DNA of 31,237 bases. It comes from Tepidimicrobium sp. GTDB taxonomy: Bacteria > Bacillota > Clostridia > Tissierellales > Tepidimicrobiaceae. Below are positions 16,590 to 25,131 of this stretch, one piece after another. Both the position numbers and the translations under genes were made by a program. Where the stretch lies: positions 1 through 31,237 of the forward strand of contig DUNJ01000079.1 in the NCBI GenBank assembly GCA_012839395.1, read 5' to 3'. Positions within the stretch are counted from its first letter, which is position 1. Each line of letters starts with the position of its first letter. The notes beneath the pieces were generated by a model. The model saw nothing but the letters and a program-made list of their open reading frames with translations. It had not been told where the DNA came from and ran no database searches.

Positions 16590-17321
16590 ATGAAAATTAA
16601 AATAATCTGCCCCCTTACAGCAGAAAGTTTTGAAGATGAGACTAGACAGGAAATGAAAAACTTTCTTTCGGAGGATGTATATATCGATGTTGAAAGAATT
16701 AAATATGGAACGGCATCAATTGAGGGGGAATATGATGGAGCATTGGCTGCACCAGGCATTTTAAAAGCTGCTCAAAAAGCGCAAGAGGATGGATTTGATG
16801 GAATAGTTATTAGTTGTATGTGTGATCCAGCCATTGAGGCCGCAAGGGAGATCATCGACATTCCCGTTGTTGGTCCAGGAAGAACATCGATGATATACGC
16901 GGCAGATATATCCCATAAATTTGCTGTAATATCAGTTTCTGCTGGAGTAATTCCCACGGTAGAAAGAATTGGCAGACAACTAGGGTTGGGAGAAAAGTTG
17001 GTATCTGTTAAGGCACTCAATATGCCAGTTTTAGAACTAGGCGATAAAAATAAGCTAGTAAATGCATTAACTAGAAAATCCATAGAAGTTATTGATAATT
17101 TTGATGCACAAGCAATTATACTTGGGTGCACAGGAATGATGGGGGTAGATGCGCTATTAGAAGAGGATTTAAGAAAAAACGGCTATAATATTCCTGTAAT
17201 CTATCCCATTGCTGTAGCAATAAGGTATTTAGAATCCCTTATCAAATTAGAAATGGCCCATAGTAGAGCAGCATATGGTAAACCTTTTAAAAAGGAAAGG
17301 AATATCTTGTATCGAATATAG
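16590..17321 (+). CDS. Hydantoin / Asp-Glu racemase family protein
   Basis: Cofactor-independent racemase of the aspartate/glutamate/hydantoin superfamily, acting by two cysteines. From the ATG at 16590 it has 243 residues; the cysteines are C76 (VISCMCDPA) and C180 (ILGCTGM), matching the C76/C181 pair described for hydantoin racemases, with PVVGPGRTSM between them. The frame opens at a GTG three codons earlier, but that codon overlaps the AAGAGGTG ribosome site. It is the last gene of the aminopeptidase-permease-racemase group, 63 bases after the permease. In hydantoin pathways the enzyme racemises 5-substituted hydantoins before hydrolysis; no hydantoinase gene is visible nearby. Confidence 0.85.
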   Translation: MKIKIICPLTAESFEDETRQEMKNFLSEDVYIDVERIKYGTASIEGEYDGALAAPGILKAAQKAQEDGFDGIVISCMCDPAIEAAREIIDIPVVGPGRTSMIYAADISHKFAVISVSAGVIPTVERIGRQLGLGEKLVSVKALNMPVLELGDKNKLVNALTRKSIEVIDNFDAQAIILGCTGMMGVDALLEEDLRKNGYNIPVIYPIAVAIRYLESLIKLEMAHSRAAYGKPFKKERNILYRI

Positions 17322-17461
17322 TTAGCCAGGGAAGTTATATAAGCTGGAATTTAGGATCAGAAGTACATTTGATATAATGAAACTACATTGTAGATAATAT
17401 AAATGCACAATCTTATTAATTAAAAATAGTAGAATTAGCATTTCAATAGTGAACATCAGGC

Positions 17462-17499
17462 AAAAAGAAAATAGGATATTTATCCTGTTTTCTTTTTGT
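17462..17499 (+). terminator. Terminator after the racemase gene
   Basis: Stem of 17 pairs (AAAAAGAAAATAGGATA / TATCCTGTTTTCTTTTT, one G-T pair) with a 2-nt loop and T-rich tail. It closes the catabolic island. Within the 336-base gap 17322-17657 this hairpin and the promoter-like sequence at 17557-17584 are all that I can identify. Confidence 0.85.
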
Positions 17500-17556
17500 G
17501 CGTACGTTTTATATATGGGCCTAAAAGTTAGCTGGTAAAAGTCGGGAAGGGAACTA

Positions 17557-17584
17557 TTTACAATAATATTTACAAAACTAAAAT
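17557..17584 (+). promoter_or_regulatory. Possible promoter of pepD
   Basis: TTTACA (17557-17562), 16-bp spacer, TAAAAT (17579-17584), about 70 bases before the pepD start. The region is AT-rich, so chance matches are common. Confidence 0.35.
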
Positions 17585-17657
17585 ATCAGGAAATAGGTAT
17601 ATTTAATTGAGGAAGAAATTAAGTAATTATTTCTTTCAAAACCAGGAGGTTTAAAAT

Positions 17658-19223
17658 ATGAGCAATAAACTAAAAAAATTGGAACCTGAAATAGTGTTTA
17701 AACATTTTGGAAGGATAAGCCAAATACCTCGATGTTCAGGAAACGAAAAAAATATAAGCAATTATTTAGTAGAGTTTGCCGTAGAACATAGACTAGAATT
17801 TAAACGAGATAAGATGCTAAACGTAATTATTAAGAAACCAGGCACATCAGGGTATGAGGATGCCCCTACTGTAATATTGCAAGGTCATATGGATATGGTA
17901 TGCCAAAAGGATGATGGTATAAATCATAACTTCGATGAAGAGCCTTTAAAGTTAGAGATAGATGGAGATTTTCTTAAGGCTAAGGGCACAACCCTAGGGG
18001 CTGATAATGGTATAGCATTAGCTTACTGTTTAGCTTTATTAGAGTCAGAGGATATTTCCCACCCTCCTTTAGAGGTGGTATTTACTACACAAGAAGAGAT
18101 AGGTATGCTTGGAGCAAAGAAGATATGCGGAGAAAATCTATCTGGCAAAATATTCATTAACCTTGACTCGGAAGAAGAAGGTGTGTTTTTAGCTGGTTGT
18201 GCAGGTGCGGTGTCGATAAAAACAAAATTAAATGTGACATTTGAAAACATAGGCGGGGAAAACCTAATATATAAAATAGATGTTGGTGGATTAAAGTCCG
18301 GACATTCAGGCTTAGATATAGATAAGGGTAGAGCAAATGCAATTAAATTATTGGGACGCATACTTAATGATCTTAGAAAATATATAGATTACAGAATTAT
18401 AAGCATTAATGGTGGAACGCAAAACAATGTAATACCTGGAAATTCAGAAGTTCTCATATGTACCGGGGATGCTGGAAATATCAATTTAGACAAATTTAAT
18501 CGAAAGTGGAATTCCACTCTGACAAATGAATTAAAGTTTAATGAACCGGGTGTGAAGGTGGATATAAATAGAATGGAAGGTATTTCCAATATAAAATGTG
18601 TAGATAAAGCTTCCACAGAAAAGGTTATAAGCTATTTGTTACTAACACCTAATGGTATTTACTCCATGTCTAAAGAAGTAAATCATCTACCAGAAAGCTC
18701 TGTAAATCTAGGGATTGTAAATACAATGGAGGATTATATATATTTTGAGAGCAGTATAAGAAGCTCTATAGAGACCAAAAAATGTGAGCTTGTAGATATA
18801 ATGCAAGCAAGTGCTAAACTGATTGGGGCTGAGATCCAACTAGAGGGAAATTATCCTGGTTGGCAATATAAACAAAATTCTCCTATAAGGGAAATATTTA
18901 AAAAAGTATATATCGATATGTATGAGGAGAAGCCCAAAATAACTGCCACTCATTGCGGTTTAGAATGTGGGGTTTTCGAAAAAAAACTGGGTAACATAGA
19001 TATTATATCGTTTGGACCTGATATATACGATGCACATACCCCTAAAGAACGACTAAGTACTTCATCTGCCAAAAGGACATGGGAATTATTATTAAACGTA
19101 TTAAAAGAAATAAAACAAACCAGACAGAAAGGGCTAGGCTACAATGCAGCTGAGGAATTGGACAGTATGGTTCGAAGGAGAATAGAGGAAAGAAAGGAAA
19201 GAAATAGCGGGATAGAGGACTGA
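17658..19223 (+). CDS. pepD: Aminoacyl-histidine (Xaa-His) dipeptidase PepD
   Basis: Cytoplasmic M20-family zinc dipeptidase that cleaves beta-alanyl-histidine and other dipeptides, supplying amino acids for fermentation. Metal ligands are visible in LQGHMDMV (His near 79), GADNGIAL (Asp near 117), TQEEIGMLGA (Glu pair near 148), the later LDSEEEG, and the C-terminal DAHTPKERLS His. The 521 residues exceed the usual 485; the excess is a charged C-terminal tail of about 33 residues after WELLLNVLKEIK. The start has AGGAGG at good spacing. It is flanked by its own terminator upstream and the PFOR promoter downstream, so it is likely monocistronic. Confidence 0.93.
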   Translation: MSNKLKKLEPEIVFKHFGRISQIPRCSGNEKNISNYLVEFAVEHRLEFKRDKMLNVIIKKPGTSGYEDAPTVILQGHMDMVCQKDDGINHNFDEEPLKLEIDGDFLKAKGTTLGADNGIALAYCLALLESEDISHPPLEVVFTTQEEIGMLGAKKICGENLSGKIFINLDSEEEGVFLAGCAGAVSIKTKLNVTFENIGGENLIYKIDVGGLKSGHSGLDIDKGRANAIKLLGRILNDLRKYIDYRIISINGGTQNNVIPGNSEVLICTGDAGNINLDKFNRKWNSTLTNELKFNEPGVKVDINRMEGISNIKCVDKASTEKVISYLLLTPNGIYSMSKEVNHLPESSVNLGIVNTMEDYIYFESSIRSSIETKKCELVDIMQASAKLIGAEIQLEGNYPGWQYKQNSPIREIFKKVYIDMYEEKPKITATHCGLECGVFEKKLGNIDIISFGPDIYDAHTPKERLSTSSAKRTWELLLNVLKEIKQTRQKGLGYNAAEELDSMVRRRIEERKERNSGIED

Positions 19224-19246
19224 ACTTTTTTGGATATCTAATTTAG

Positions 19247-19275
19247 TTGACATTCTAATAGATGTTTAATATACT
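19247..19275 (+). promoter_or_regulatory. Strong SigA-type promoter for PFOR
   Basis: Consensus TTGACA (19247-19252), 17-bp spacer, TATACT (19270-19275). Transcription would start near 19282, which leaves a leader of about 205 nt before the PFOR start codon. Confidence 0.75.
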
Positions 19276-19281
19276 TAAATT

Positions 19282-19487
19282 AAAGATAGCTTTGTAGATA
19301 TATTATAAAAAACAAAGGCAATATCTCTGGGGATTATCACTACATCATCGACACAATTCTAACTTTTTTACTTCACTTAACAAATCACTACATAGGAAAT
19401 GCATAACATACCAATGGGAGATTTGCCTTATATATCTGACATAGTTTGTTTAAAAACAAACATATAAAAACTAAAGGGGGTCTACTA
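19282..19487 (+). promoter_or_regulatory. Long leader of the PFOR transcript with possible structure
   Basis: No reading frame of interest. Two features stand out: a long-range inverted repeat pairing AAGGCAATATCTC (19315-19327) with GAGATTTGCCTT (19418-19429) apart from one bulged base, and a perfect palindrome GTTTGTTTAAAAACAAAC (19444-19461) just before the ribosome binding site AAAGGGGG. They could form a regulatory leader or an operator. I recognise no known riboswitch class. Confidence 0.35.
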
Positions 19488-22400
19488 ATGGCGAAGGTCA
19501 TGAAAACCATGGATGGAAACACGGCTGCTTCCCATGTGGCATATGCCTTTACAGATGTGGCAGCCATCTACCCAATTACTCCATCGTCCAATATGGCAGA
19601 ATTGGTAGATGAGTGGTCCGCCCATGGAAGGAAGAATATCTTTGGGCAAAATGTATTAGTATCTGAATTGCAATCTGAGGCTGGAGCGGCAGGTGCTGTA
19701 CATGGTTCGTTATCGGCGGGAGCGTTAACAACCACATTTACAGCTTCTCAAGGACTTTTATTGATGATTCCTAATATGTATAAAATAGCAGGGGAATTGC
19801 TTCCAGCTGTATTTCATGTAAGTGCAAGGGCCATTGCAGGACATGCATTGAGCATATTTGGAGATCATCAGGACGTGATGGCTGCAAGGCAGACCGGGTT
19901 TGCTTTACTTGCATCTGGAAGCGTACAGGAGGTTATGGATTTAGGAGGGGTTGCACACCTATCCGCTATTAAGGGAAAGGTACCTTTCTTACATTTCTTC
20001 GACGGATTTAGAACCAGCCATGAGATTCAAAAGATTGAAGTAATAGAATACGAAGACTTGGCAAAGCTGGTTGACTATGAAGCTTTGGAGGAATTTAGGA
20101 ATAGATCTTTAAATCCAGAGCGGCCGTATACAAAGGGAACTGCACAGAACCCAGATATCTATTTCCAAGCGATGGAAGCTGCAAATCCATACTATGAGGA
20201 AATAGTAGAGGTTGTAAACGATTACATGCAGGAGATAAACAAGATAACTGGTAGAGACTACAAGCCATTTAACTACTATGGTCATCCAGAAGCGGAAAGA
20301 GTAATAGTGGCTATGGGTTCAGTTACCGAAACCATAGAGGAAACCGTAGATTACTTAATGGAAAAAGGCGAAAAAGTAGGCTTAATCAAGGTACACCTAT
20401 ATAGGCCGTTTTCAGATAAATACTTCTTCAATGTGATGCCAGATACGGTGAAGAAGATTGCGGTACTTGACAGGACTAAGGAGAAGGGCTCAATTGGAGA
20501 ACCATTGTATCTAGATGTAAAGAGCATATACTATGGCAGGGAGGATGCACCTGTAATAGTGGGCGGTAGGTTTGGATTGGGTTCTAAGAATACAACGCCA
20601 TCCCAAATAAAGGCTGTATTCGATAATTTACTAGAGGATGAACCAAAGAATAGGTTTACCATAGGCATAGTGGATGATGTAACCAATACATCCTTAGAAA
20701 TAAAAGACGAAATAAAGACCGAACCAGAAGAAACTATTAGATGTAAGTTTTGGGGAATTGGTGGAGACGGTACCGTTGGGGCAAATATGAGTGCAATTAA
20801 GATAATTGGTGACGATACCGATATGTATGCACAGGGATATTTCTCCTACGATAGTAAGAAGACGGGTGGAATTACTGTATCCCACTTAAGGTTTGGACAC
20901 GAACCTATTAAATCCACCTACTTAATAGAAGAAGCTGACTTCATATCCTGTTCAAAGCAATCCTATGTACATCAGTATGATCTACTAGCTGGATTGAAAA
21001 AAGGAGGTACATTCCTTCTAAACTGTAACTGGGATGAAGAAGAGGTGGGGAAAAACCTACCAGCTTCGATGAAGAAGTATATAGCTGAAAATGATATAAA
21101 CTTCTACACCATAGATGCTACCAAGATAGCTGCTGAAATTGGACTTGGTGGAAGGACCAATATGATAATGCAATCTGCATTCTTCAAGCTATCAAAGGTA
21201 CTTCCAATAGAAGAAGCGGTTGAGCATCTAAAGGACTCCATAGTTCAACAATATGGTAGATATGGAGACGACGTAGTTGCCATGAACCATGAAGCAGTGG
21301 ATAAGGGAATGGAGCTATTGGTTAAGATAGAACCATCTGCCGATTGGAAGGAAGATACAGCAGAGGAAGAAGTAGCAGCTGCAACCGATTTACCAGATTT
21401 CGTTAGAGATGTAGCAATTCCAATTCTAAAGCAAGAAGGAGACAAACTTCCGGTTAGCACGTTTGTTGGTAGGGAAGATGGGGTATTCCCTCATGGAACA
21501 GCTGCATATGAAAAACGTGGTATTGCAGTAAACATACCGGTATGGGATATAGATAATTGTATCCAATGTAACCAATGTGCCTATGTATGTCCTCATGCGG
21601 CAATAAGGCCATTCCTATTGGATGAAGAGGAGAAGAAAAATGCTCCAGAAACCTTCGAAACCAAGAAGGCTATAGGTAGAGGATTAGAAGGATTAGAGTA
21701 TCGTATACAGGTAAGCGCATTGGATTGTACTGGATGCGGAGTTTGTGTTGATATATGTCCATCCAAGGAGAAATCATTGTTTATGAAACCACTTGGAGAT
21801 CATGTAGATGTGGAATCCAAGAATTGGGATTATGCTATAGAGAAGGTAGAACCAAAAGAAGACCTAGTACCAGATACTACCATTAAGGGTAGCCAGTTCA
21901 AACAGCCATTATTAGAGTTCTCAGGTGCTTGTGCTGGTTGTGGAGAGACTCCATATGCAAAACTGGTAACTCAGCTATTTGGAGATAGGATGTTAATAGC
22001 AAATGCTACCGGTTGTTCATCCATATGGGGAGCAAGTGCACCATCCATGCCATACTGCACCAACAAGGACGGCAGGGGACCTGCTTGGGCTAACTCACTG
22101 TTTGAAGACAACGCAGAATATGGATATGGTATGGCTCTAGCTATTAAGAAGATTAGAGAAAAGATAGAGCAGTTGATGACCGAATTCGTGGAATTGGATA
22201 TAGATGCAGAACTAAATGAAGTATTCAATGAATGGCTAGAAGGAAAGGACGATGCAAAAGCATCCAGAGTAGCAACAGGCAAGATATTACCAAAGCTAGA
22301 TAAGGCTATATCCAATGAAAGAGGCAAGGCAATATTAGAAGAAATTGCTAAGCTTAAGGACTACCTAATCAAGAAATCCGTGTGGATATTTGGTGGAGAT

Positions 22401-23024
22401 GGTTGGGCTTATGATATAGGATATGGTGGACTGGATCACGTATTAGCATCTGGGGAAGATGTGAATGTATTGGTATTCGATACGGAAGTATATTCCAATA
22501 CAGGTGGGCAGGCTTCAAAATCAACTCCAATAGCGGCAGTTGCAAAGTTTGCAGCATCGGGTATGAGGATTAAGAAGAAGAACCTAGGACTACTTGCAAC
22601 TACTTATGGCTATGTCTATGTAGCACAGGTAGCTATGGGTGCAAATATGAATCAAACATTGAGAGCGCTAAGAGAAGCAGAAGCTTATGATGGGCCGTCA
22701 CTGATAATAGCCTATGCACCATGTATTGAGCACCGTATGGCTGGTGGGCTAGAGAAGATGATGACTCAGATGAAGAGAGCGGTAGACAGTGGCTACTGGC
22801 ATCTATATAGATTCGATCCAAGGCTGAAAGAAGAAGGAAAGAATCCATTCATATTGGATTCCAAGGAGCCAAAAGAAGAGTTCCTAGACTTCATAAATAC
22901 CGAAACAAGATACACTTCGCTGAAACGTGCTTTCCCAGAAGTAGCTGATAAGCTATTTGCAGCAGCAGAAGCGGATGCTAAGGCTAAGTATGAGAAGTAT
23001 AGGAAGATGGCAGAAGAGGAATAA
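19488..23024 (+). CDS. nifJ: Pyruvate:ferredoxin (flavodoxin) oxidoreductase, single-chain
   Basis: Oxidises pyruvate with CoA to acetyl-CoA and CO2, reducing ferredoxin; central in anaerobic amino-acid fermentation. The 1,178 residues match the fused homodimeric form. Domains in order: pyrimidine-binding POR domain (starts MAKVMKTMDGNTAASHVAYA, with YPITPSSNMAE), domain II/III, EKR segment, a two-[4Fe-4S] ferredoxin domain with CIQCNQCAYVCP (about 690) and CTGCGVCVDICP (about 746), then the TPP domain with CAGCGETPYAKL (about 814) and the TPP/Mg motif GGDGWAYDIGYGG. The ATG at 19488 follows AAGGGGG; an in-frame TTG 14 codons earlier lies in the palindrome and is unlikely. It stands alone, between its own promoter and terminator. 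Confidence 0.97.
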   Translation: MAKVMKTMDGNTAASHVAYAFTDVAAIYPITPSSNMAELVDEWSAHGRKNIFGQNVLVSELQSEAGAAGAVHGSLSAGALTTTFTASQGLLLMIPNMYKIAGELLPAVFHVSARAIAGHALSIFGDHQDVMAARQTGFALLASGSVQEVMDLGGVAHLSAIKGKVPFLHFFDGFRTSHEIQKIEVIEYEDLAKLVDYEALEEFRNRSLNPERPYTKGTAQNPDIYFQAMEAANPYYEEIVEVVNDYMQEINKITGRDYKPFNYYGHPEAERVIVAMGSVTETIEETVDYLMEKGEKVGLIKVHLYRPFSDKYFFNVMPDTVKKIAVLDRTKEKGSIGEPLYLDVKSIYYGREDAPVIVGGRFGLGSKNTTPSQIKAVFDNLLEDEPKNRFTIGIVDDVTNTSLEIKDEIKTEPEETIRCKFWGIGGDGTVGANMSAIKIIGDDTDMYAQGYFSYDSKKTGGITVSHLRFGHEPIKSTYLIEEADFISCSKQSYVHQYDLLAGLKKGGTFLLNCNWDEEEVGKNLPASMKKYIAENDINFYTIDATKIAAEIGLGGRTNMIMQSAFFKLSKVLPIEEAVEHLKDSIVQQYGRYGDDVVAMNHEAVDKGMELLVKIEPSADWKEDTAEEEVAAATDLPDFVRDVAIPILKQEGDKLPVSTFVGREDGVFPHGTAAYEKRGIAVNIPVWDIDNCIQCNQCAYVCPHAAIRPFLLDEEEKKNAPETFETKKAIGRGLEGLEYRIQVSALDCTGCGVCVDICPSKEKSLFMKPLGDHVDVESKNWDYAIEKVEPKEDLVPDTTIKGSQFKQPLLEFSGACAGCGETPYAKLVTQLFGDRMLIANATGCSSIWGASAPSMPYCTNKDGRGPAWANSLFEDNAEYGYGMALAIKKIREKIEQLMTEFVELDIDAELNEVFNEWLEGKDDAKASRVATGKILPKLDKAISNERGKAILEEIAKLKDYLIKKSVWIFGGDGWAYDIGYGGLDHVLASGEDVNVLVFDTEVYSNTGGQASKSTPIAAVAKFAASGMRIKKKNLGLLATTYGYVYVAQVAMGANMNQTLRALREAEAYDGPSLIIAYAPCIEHRMAGGLEKMMTQMKRAVDSGYWHLYRFDPRLKEEGKNPFILDSKEPKEEFLDFINTETRYTSLKRAFPEVADKLFAAAEADAKAKYEKYRKMAEEE

Positions 23025-23030
23025 GATATT

Positions 23031-23060
23031 AGAGTAGGAGCTAGGCTCCTACTCTTTATT
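23031..23060 (+). terminator. Terminator of PFOR
   Basis: Perfect 11-bp stem AGAGTAGGAGC / GCTCCTACTCT with a 3-nt loop and a following T-rich stretch, seven bases after the PFOR stop. Confidence 0.92.
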
Positions 23061-23067
23061 TAATATA

Positions 23068-23121
23068 AAAATTCTCTTTCCCAGATTAAGCTTTATCAAA
23101 TCTTATGGGAAAGAGAATTTT
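23068..23121 (-). terminator. Long hairpin, terminator of the Dps-like gene
   Basis: Perfect 16-bp inverted repeat AAAATTCTCTTTCCCA / TGGGAAAGAGAATTTT around a 22-nt loop. On the minus strand it is followed by TTATATT and lies 44 bases past the Dps-like stop, separate from the PFOR terminator. Confidence 0.75.
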
Positions 23122-23164
23122 GCTTTAAAAAGCTTAGATTGTTTTATATTGATTTAGCTGCTCT

Positions 23165-23599
23165 TTACTTCAACATAGCATCGATAAACCATAGGTTCTT
23201 GCTATAATATGCAACATAATCTTCAAACATAGCCACTGTTTCAAAATCGCCTTCTTCATCTGCTGTATTCCTAATGTTGGTAGCCAATTCCCTCATTATC
23301 TCCATATCTTCCTTCATCATCTCTAGGGATTCTTTCATAGTAAAGTCTGCAGGTGCAACCTCTTTTACTGAAGCCTTTTCTAGGTATTCAGCCATAGTTG
23401 ACAATGGCATAACATCCTTTGTCTTCAATAGCTCTGCTACCGCATCATAATCTTCAAATAGTTGATCGTAAGCCTCCTCAGTGAAGTCGTGTATCTTTAG
23501 GAAATTTTCACCTACCACGTTCCAATGAATATTGTGTAATTTTACATTCAATACAGCTAGATTTGATAGATACTCTTGCAACAAATCAAAATGTTTCAT
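23165..23599 (-). CDS. Dps-like ferritin-fold protein
   Basis: DNA-binding/mini-ferritin family protein that sequesters iron and consumes hydrogen peroxide, protecting an anaerobe rich in FeS enzymes. From the ATG at 23599 it has 144 residues. The ferroxidase ligands follow the Dps spacing: H25 (NIHWNV), H37 (KIHDF), D52 and E56 (YDAVAE). The start is set by AAGGAGGCG; an open extension of 22 codons upstream has no family similarity. It has no long basic N-terminal tail, so DNA binding is uncertain. It is transcribed alone, divergent from the MFS transporter gene. Confidence 0.92.
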   Translation of the reverse strand: MKHFDLLQEYLSNLAVLNVKLHNIHWNVVGENFLKIHDFTEEAYDQLFEDYDAVAELLKTKDVMPLSTMAEYLEKASVKEVAPADFTMKESLEMMKEDMEIMRELATNIRNTADEEGDFETVAMFEDYVAYYSKNLWFIDAMLK

Positions 23600-23715
23600 A
23601 ATACGCCTCCTTATGTTCTTTTCTCTACATTTAGTTATTACCCAATACCTGTTGTTTCTAACCATATATATAAAAAAATATTTATAAGCAGGTATACTAT
23701 AGCTATTTATAAATA

Positions 23716-23724
23716 TGCTATAAT
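23716..23724 (+). promoter_or_regulatory. Extended -10 element upstream of the MFS gene
   Basis: TGCTATAAT is a perfect extended -10, about 90 bases before the transporter start. There is no recognisable -35, which extended -10 promoters can do without. Confidence 0.45.
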
Positions 23725-23814
23725 TTTAGCTGGAATTGGGTATAGGATATCATTGAGACTAAAATACCGATTGCAGGATAGCTAGTCTAATAAAAAGTTA
23801 AGGAGGAAACAGGA

Positions 23815-24993
23815 ATGAATTATGAAACAAGGAATTCGTATAGGTGGGTAGTATTGGGTATTGCATTTTTGCTTATGTCTTCATTTGCCATATCCTTACA
23901 AGCATTACCACCTTTGTTTGATAGGATTATGGATGATATACCATTTTCCAACTCTCAGGCTGGTATGCTAATGGGAATATCGGCGATTCCAGGGATTTTC
24001 TTACCATTCTTAATAGCCCATTTAGCCAATCGATTCAACAAAAAGACTATGATATTATTGGCCTTATCCACTATAATACTTGGGCTGGTTGCTTTTTCTT
24101 TAGCGGATTCATTTTCAATGTTGCTTATATTTAGGTTGATATCTGGCATAGGCGCTACTGTAGTGGTGGTATTAGCTCCGCTTTTGGTTACCATGTTCTT
24201 TCAGCAGGATGAAATGGGCATCGCCATGGGGGTATTCAATACAGCTGTACCCTTTGGTACCGTAGTGGCAGCCAATCTATTTGGGGTATTGGGAGGAGTG
24301 TTTAGGTGGAGATCTATAATATTGGGGATAGCTGCATTTATAGGGGCGGTATTGGCCATAAGCTTCCTATTGCTTTCCTTGCCAGAAGATGATGTTGCTG
24401 GGGAAGAGGATGCTGTTCATAAAGGATCCCAACATGGGTTTTGGTCCAATCCAAGCCTTTGGGCATTGGGTATAATATGGGCATTAGCCAATGCTCAACT
24501 ATTGGCTTATGTAACCTTTGGACCTCAATACTTTCAAGGCGCCGGTATAGGTCTTCAGAAGGCGGGGCTATTTACCAGTCTTATAATGTTAATACCCATA
24601 TTTGCAAGCCCGTTGGTAGGTATAATAATAGATAGGATGGGCTGGACAAAGGGATTGTTGCTTGTTGGAAGTCTTGTGATGGGTCTATCTTTTCTATTGC
24701 TTAGTAGGAGTATACCGGCCCTAGGCTTATGGGCAGTAACCTTGGGAATAGGATTTACCCCTATCCCGGTAACCGTATTTGCCCTACTGCCAGAACTGGT
24801 TAAACCCCATCAAGTGGGGATGGGATTGGGAGTGCTTACCGCATCTTCCAACATAGGTATAACATTAGGACCTCCAATATTTGGGTTGCTCTTAGATAAT
24901 ACGGGAGGTAATTTCCAGATCGGTTTCATGGCCTTGGCCAGTGTCACCATGGGAATCATCTTATTGGTCAGGGCACTTAGAACTCAAGGATAG
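23815..24993 (+). CDS. Major facilitator superfamily transporter
   Basis: Secondary transporter with twelve predicted membrane helices in 392 residues. The loop between helices 2 and 3 carries the MFS-type motif in HLANRFNKKTM (about 70-80). A conserved GIGATVVVVLAPLLV follows helix 4, and a hydrophilic loop with PEDDVAGEEDAVHKG (about 192-206) separates the two six-helix halves. The second half has the matching IIIDRMGWTKG. Its general appearance is closest to the CynX/NimT-like group, but the substrate cannot be told. AAGGAGG precedes the ATG. It is followed by a long hairpin, and neighbours give no functional clue. Confidence 0.85.
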   Translation: MNYETRNSYRWVVLGIAFLLMSSFAISLQALPPLFDRIMDDIPFSNSQAGMLMGISAIPGIFLPFLIAHLANRFNKKTMILLALSTIILGLVAFSLADSFSMLLIFRLISGIGATVVVVLAPLLVTMFFQQDEMGIAMGVFNTAVPFGTVVAANLFGVLGGVFRWRSIILGIAAFIGAVLAISFLLLSLPEDDVAGEEDAVHKGSQHGFWSNPSLWALGIIWALANAQLLAYVTFGPQYFQGAGIGLQKAGLFTSLIMLIPIFASPLVGIIIDRMGWTKGLLLVGSLVMGLSFLLLSRSIPALGLWAVTLGIGFTPIPVTVFALLPELVKPHQVGMGLGVLTASSNIGITLGPPIFGLLLDNTGGNFQIGFMALASVTMGIILLVRALRTQG

Positions 24994-25005
24994 GCATATT
25001 TTTAA

Positions 25006-25056
25006 TTTTGCATGATAAATACCACCCAATAGTTGGGTGGTATTTATCATGCAAAA
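25006..25056. terminator. 24-bp perfect hairpin after the MFS gene
   Basis: Left arm 25006-25029 and right arm 25033-25056 are exact reverse complements with a TAG loop; core ATACCACCCAA / TTGGGTGGTAT. The T-rich bases are upstream and the A-rich bases downstream, so they extend the stem and do not give the usual single-stranded T tail. It probably still limits read-through. Confidence 0.6.
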
Positions 25057-25131
25057 AAGCAAATTTATAATGAATAGTTATTTACATAATGGATATTTGC
25101 CATGAATAATTATATAATAGGAGGTGTAGCT

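Noticed and set aside
19444..19461. Rex operator upstream of PFOR
   Set aside because: The palindrome GTTTGTTTAAAAACAAAC lacks the spacing of TTGTTAA-N4-TTAACAA, so I kept it only as an unnamed palindrome.
25102..25131. ATG at 25102 as start of the solute-binding-like protein
   Set aside because: It lies upstream of the strong AGGAGGTG site, which is spaced correctly for the TTG at 25132.
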